From NCBI RefSeq assembly GCF_001428245.1, contig NZ_LMRV01000110.1, forward strand, positions 27,313 to 91,312: a DNA stretch of 64,000 bases, written 5' to 3'. Shown one piece after another: positions 61,918 to 64,000 of the stretch (the first letter of the stretch is position 1; each line of letters begins with the position of its first letter). The position numbers were made by a program, and so were the translations under genes. The stretch comes from Paenibacillus sp. Soil522. GTDB taxonomy: Bacteria; Bacillota; Bacilli; Paenibacillales; Paenibacillaceae. The notes under the pieces were generated by a model, which searched no databases, was not told where the DNA came from, and saw only the letters and a list, made by a program, of their open reading frames with translations.

Positions 61918-63588
61918 ATGAGCAAAAAATATGCAATTGGCGTAGATTACGGTACACAATCGGGTCGCGCTGTTCTTGTTGATCTGTCTAACGGTGCTGA
62001 GATAGCGGAGCACGTTACCCCATATACTCACCATGTTATCGATGAGAAGCTGCCTGTCTCCGGCATTAAGCTTGAGTATGACTGGGCGCTTCAGCATCCG
62101 CTTGATTATATTGAAGTGCTTGAATTGTCCGTTCCTGCTGTTATGAAGGAATCCGGCATCGACCCTGCCGATATAATCGGGCTGGGCATCGACTTTACGG
62201 CATGCACAATGCTTCCAATCGACGCAGAGGGAGCGCCGCTATGCGTGCAGGATGCTTACAAGGATAATCCGCATAGCTGGGTGAAGCTGTGGAAGCATCA
62301 CGCAGCCCAGGATGAAGCTAACCTTATTAATGAACTTGCTGCGCAGCGCGAAGAGAAGTGGGTACCGCGTTACGGCGGTAAAATATCATCCGAATGGATG
62401 ATGGCCAAAGCTTGGCAAATTTTGAACGAAGCGCCGGACATCTATGAAACGGCTGATAAATTCGTTGAAGCAACCGACTGGGTAATTGGCCAATTGACCG
62501 GCAATATCGTGCGCAACAGCTGTACGGCTGGTTACAAAGGCATGTGGCATAAGCAAGAAGGCTACCCGAGCAAGGAGTTTTTCAAAGCGCTTGATCCGCG
62601 TCTCGAGAACCTGACGGAAACAAAGCTGCGCGGCGAGGTTGTTCCGCTCGGATCGAAAGCCGGGGAATTGCTTCCTGATATTGCTGCCCGCATCGGGCTG
62701 GCGCCGGGCACCGCGATTGCGGTCGGCAATGTTGACGCGCACGCGGCTGTACCGGGTGTTGGCGTAGTAACGCCAGGCAAGCTTGTTATGGCGATGGGAA
62801 CTTCGATTTGCCACATGCTGCTTGGAACGGAAGAGAAGGAAGTTGAAGGAATGTGCGGCGTCGTCGAAGACGGCATCATTCCGGGCTACTTCGGCTATGA
62901 AGCAGGCCAATCGGCTGTTGGCGATATTTTCGAATGGTTCGTAGAGGAAGCGGTTCCTGCTTATGTGCTGCAAGAGGCGGAGCAGGCTGGCGAGAATGTA
63001 CATGTTTATTTGACCCGCAAGGCAAACGAGCTGAATGTTGGTGAATCCGGCTTGCTGGCGCTGGACTGGTGGAACGGCAACCGTTCCGTGCTGGTTGATA
63101 CGGATTTGACGGGCACGATCGTAGGCTTAACCCTGTTGGCGAAGCCTTGGGAGATTTACCGCGCCCTGCTTGAAGCGACGGCCTTTGGCACGCGTAAAAT
63201 CGTCGATGCGTTCCACAGCAACGGCGTCGAAGTCAATGAATTGTACGCATGCGGCGGCTTGCCGCAGAAAAACGCGCTGCTTATGCAAATTTACGCAGAC
63301 GTTACGAACCGCGAGATCAAGGTTGCGGCATCCAAGCAAACGCCTGCGCTCGGCGCAGCAATGTTTGGAGCGGTAGCGGCAGGCGCAGCGAAGGGCGGCT
63401 TCGACAGCATCGTCGATGCGGCTCAGAAGATGGCTCGCGTACGCGAAGAGACATTCAAGCCGATCCCGGCAAACGTAGCGGTGTACGAGAAGCTGTATGC
63501 GGAATACAATCTGCTGCATGACTATTACGGCCGCGGTTCAAACGATGTGATGAAACGGCTTAAAGCGATAAAAGAAGAGCAGGCTTAG
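61918..63588 (+). CDS. araB: Ribulokinase
   Basis: Phosphorylates L-ribulose to L-ribulose 5-phosphate in arabinose catabolism; cytoplasmic, 556 residues. FGGY kinase features: [20 protein letters not shown] (phosphate loop), [58 protein letters not shown], and the second-lobe [47 protein letters not shown] about 10 bases upstream gives the ATG. It is intact, but the araD just upstream is reduced to its last codons and araR is broken, so its pathway role depends on genes elsewhere. Confidence 0.96.
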   Translation: MSKKYAIGVDYGTQSGRAVLVDLSNGAEIAEHVTPYTHHVIDEKLPVSGIKLEYDWALQHPLDYIEVLELSVPAVMKESGIDPADIIGLGIDFTACTMLPIDAEGAPLCVQDAYKDNPHSWVKLWKHHAAQDEANLINELAAQREEKWVPRYGGKISSEWMMAKAWQILNEAPDIYETADKFVEATDWVIGQLTGNIVRNSCTAGYKGMWHKQEGYPSKEFFKALDPRLENLTETKLRGEVVPLGSKAGELLPDIAARIGLAPGTAIAVGNVDAHAAVPGVGVVTPGKLVMAMGTSICHMLLGTEEKEVEGMCGVVEDGIIPGYFGYEAGQSAVGDIFEWFVEEAVPAYVLQEAEQAGENVHVYLTRKANELNVGESGLLALDWWNGNRSVLVDTDLTGTIVGLTLLAKPWEIYRALLEATAFGTRKIVDAFHSNGVEVNELYACGGLPQKNALLMQIYADVTNREIKVAASKQTPALGAAMFGAVAAGAAKGGFDSIVDAAQKMARVREETFKPIPANVAVYEKLYAEYNLLHDYYGRGSNDVMKRLKAIKEEQA

Positions 63589-63596
63589 TCTATGAG

Positions 63597-63640
63597 GAAA
63601 ACGATTCTTGCGCGCATAATATGCGGCAGAATCGTTTTTT
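63597..63640 (+). terminator. Terminator of araB
   Basis: AAACGATTCTtGC pairs with GCaGAATCGTTT, followed by more T; starts nine bases after the stop. Confidence 0.85.
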
Positions 63641-63744
63641 TTTGTTTAAAATTTCCCACTATTTAAAAATGGTGATATTTTACTATTTCATATAAAATAG
63701 ATAGATGTGCGAGGAGAGAATGAGTAGCTGGGGGATGAACGGAA

Positions 63745-64000
63745 GTGTATTGCCATCATTGCGGAAAGAAGCGGACAGACGATGCGATCTATTGCAGCCA
63801 GTGCGGAAGACTGCTTGCTGCGGATGAGGATCCTGCAGCGGCATTAGATGCTGAGAGGGCTGAGGTCTTAAGCGAGACTGCTGCATCCATAGAGAAAGAA
63901 TTAGCAGGGGAACAGTCGAATAGGCCAAACGCTGCCTTGAGGCGGAGCGCCGGGAGCTCCGTATGGGCATGGCTCGTGCCCGTTTTGCTTGCGCTTGTTA
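63745..64000 (+). CDS. Zinc-ribbon membrane protein, 3' end outside window
   Basis: First 85 codons of a gene cut by the right edge. GTG start with GGGGGATG upstream. The N-terminus holds a zinc ribbon: VYCHHCGKKRTDDAIYCSQCGRLL, with the two CxxC knuckles. A charged, Ala/Glu-rich stretch of about 40 residues follows, then the start of a hydrophobic segment, SVWAWLVPVLLALV, predicted to be a transmembrane helix. Such zinc-ribbon-plus-helix proteins are common, poorly characterised membrane proteins of spore-formers. The C-terminal extracellular domain is out of view, so the role cannot be told. Confidence 0.75.
   Translation, partial: MYCHHCGKKRTDDAIYCSQCGRLLAADEDPAAALDAERAEVLSETAASIEKELAGEQSNRPNAALRRSAGSSVWAWLVPVLLALV

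Overview
The window reads as a chromosomal segment from a moderate-GC, Gram-positive, starch-degrading member of the Paenibacillaceae, most likely Paenibacillus or a close relative. Support comes from SLH (S-layer homology) anchoring domains on two secreted proteins, strong AGGAGG-type ribosome sites, a T-box leader, a PerR-type box at dps, LacI/MalR- and AraR-like operators, an AraC regulator beside a PhyH enzyme, and IS200/IS605-type TnpB genes. The species call is inference; no rRNA or tRNA gene is present.

Layout. 0-7.4 kb: exoA (cut by the window edge), a LysM-GMC oxidoreductase fusion, a 50-residue basic protein overlapping a VOC protein, a tnpB relic, an AraC regulator convergent with a PhyH-HEAT fusion, several small ORFs, and a DUF6157-like gene. 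7.4-15.5 kb: one giant secreted amylopullulanase with two GH13 catalytic domains, X25, CBM41-like and Big_2 modules and three SLH domains, behind three LacI-type operator sites. 15.5-17.7 kb: an AT-rich island with a frameshifted gene, an unrecognised 219-residue gene and a small membrane protein. 17.8-24.5 kb: an EamA transporter, a DEDDh exonuclease and a pstSCA cluster without pstB, headed by a copper-amine-oxidase-like/propeller gene behind a possible Pho box. 24.5-35.3 kb: a methyltransferase, a T-box-controlled aminotransferase, a doubly broken GH32 levanase gene, a Dabb protein, KDPG aldolase, a GH43 enzyme, fumC, an ABC-F ATPase and a FAH-family protein. 35.4-41 kb: response regulator, histidine kinase, ABC ATPase and FtsX-type permease in one overlapping operon. 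41-51.4 kb: dps, starch-gene fossils, a GH15 glucoamylase with malR, and divergently malE-malF-malG-amylase. 51.5-57.8 kb: a CARDB secreted protein, a decay zone of gene fragments, an SLH protein and a neopullulanase. 58-64 kb: trxB, a complete tnpB element, galU, a collapsed araR/araD locus, intact araB and a zinc-ribbon protein.

How it works together. The enzymes form a starch route: the surface-anchored amylopullulanase and a lipoprotein amylase cut starch and pullulan outside, MalEFG imports maltodextrins, and the intracellular neopullulanase and GH15 enzyme finish the breakdown. The LacI-type repressor beside the transporter very likely controls both the transporter and the amylopullulanase 38 kb away, because near-identical CAAACG-centred operators occur at both promoters with a similar arrangement. 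Around this intact core lie broken carbohydrate genes (levanase, a CBM20 fragment, araR/araD), which suggests recent remodelling of sugar use.
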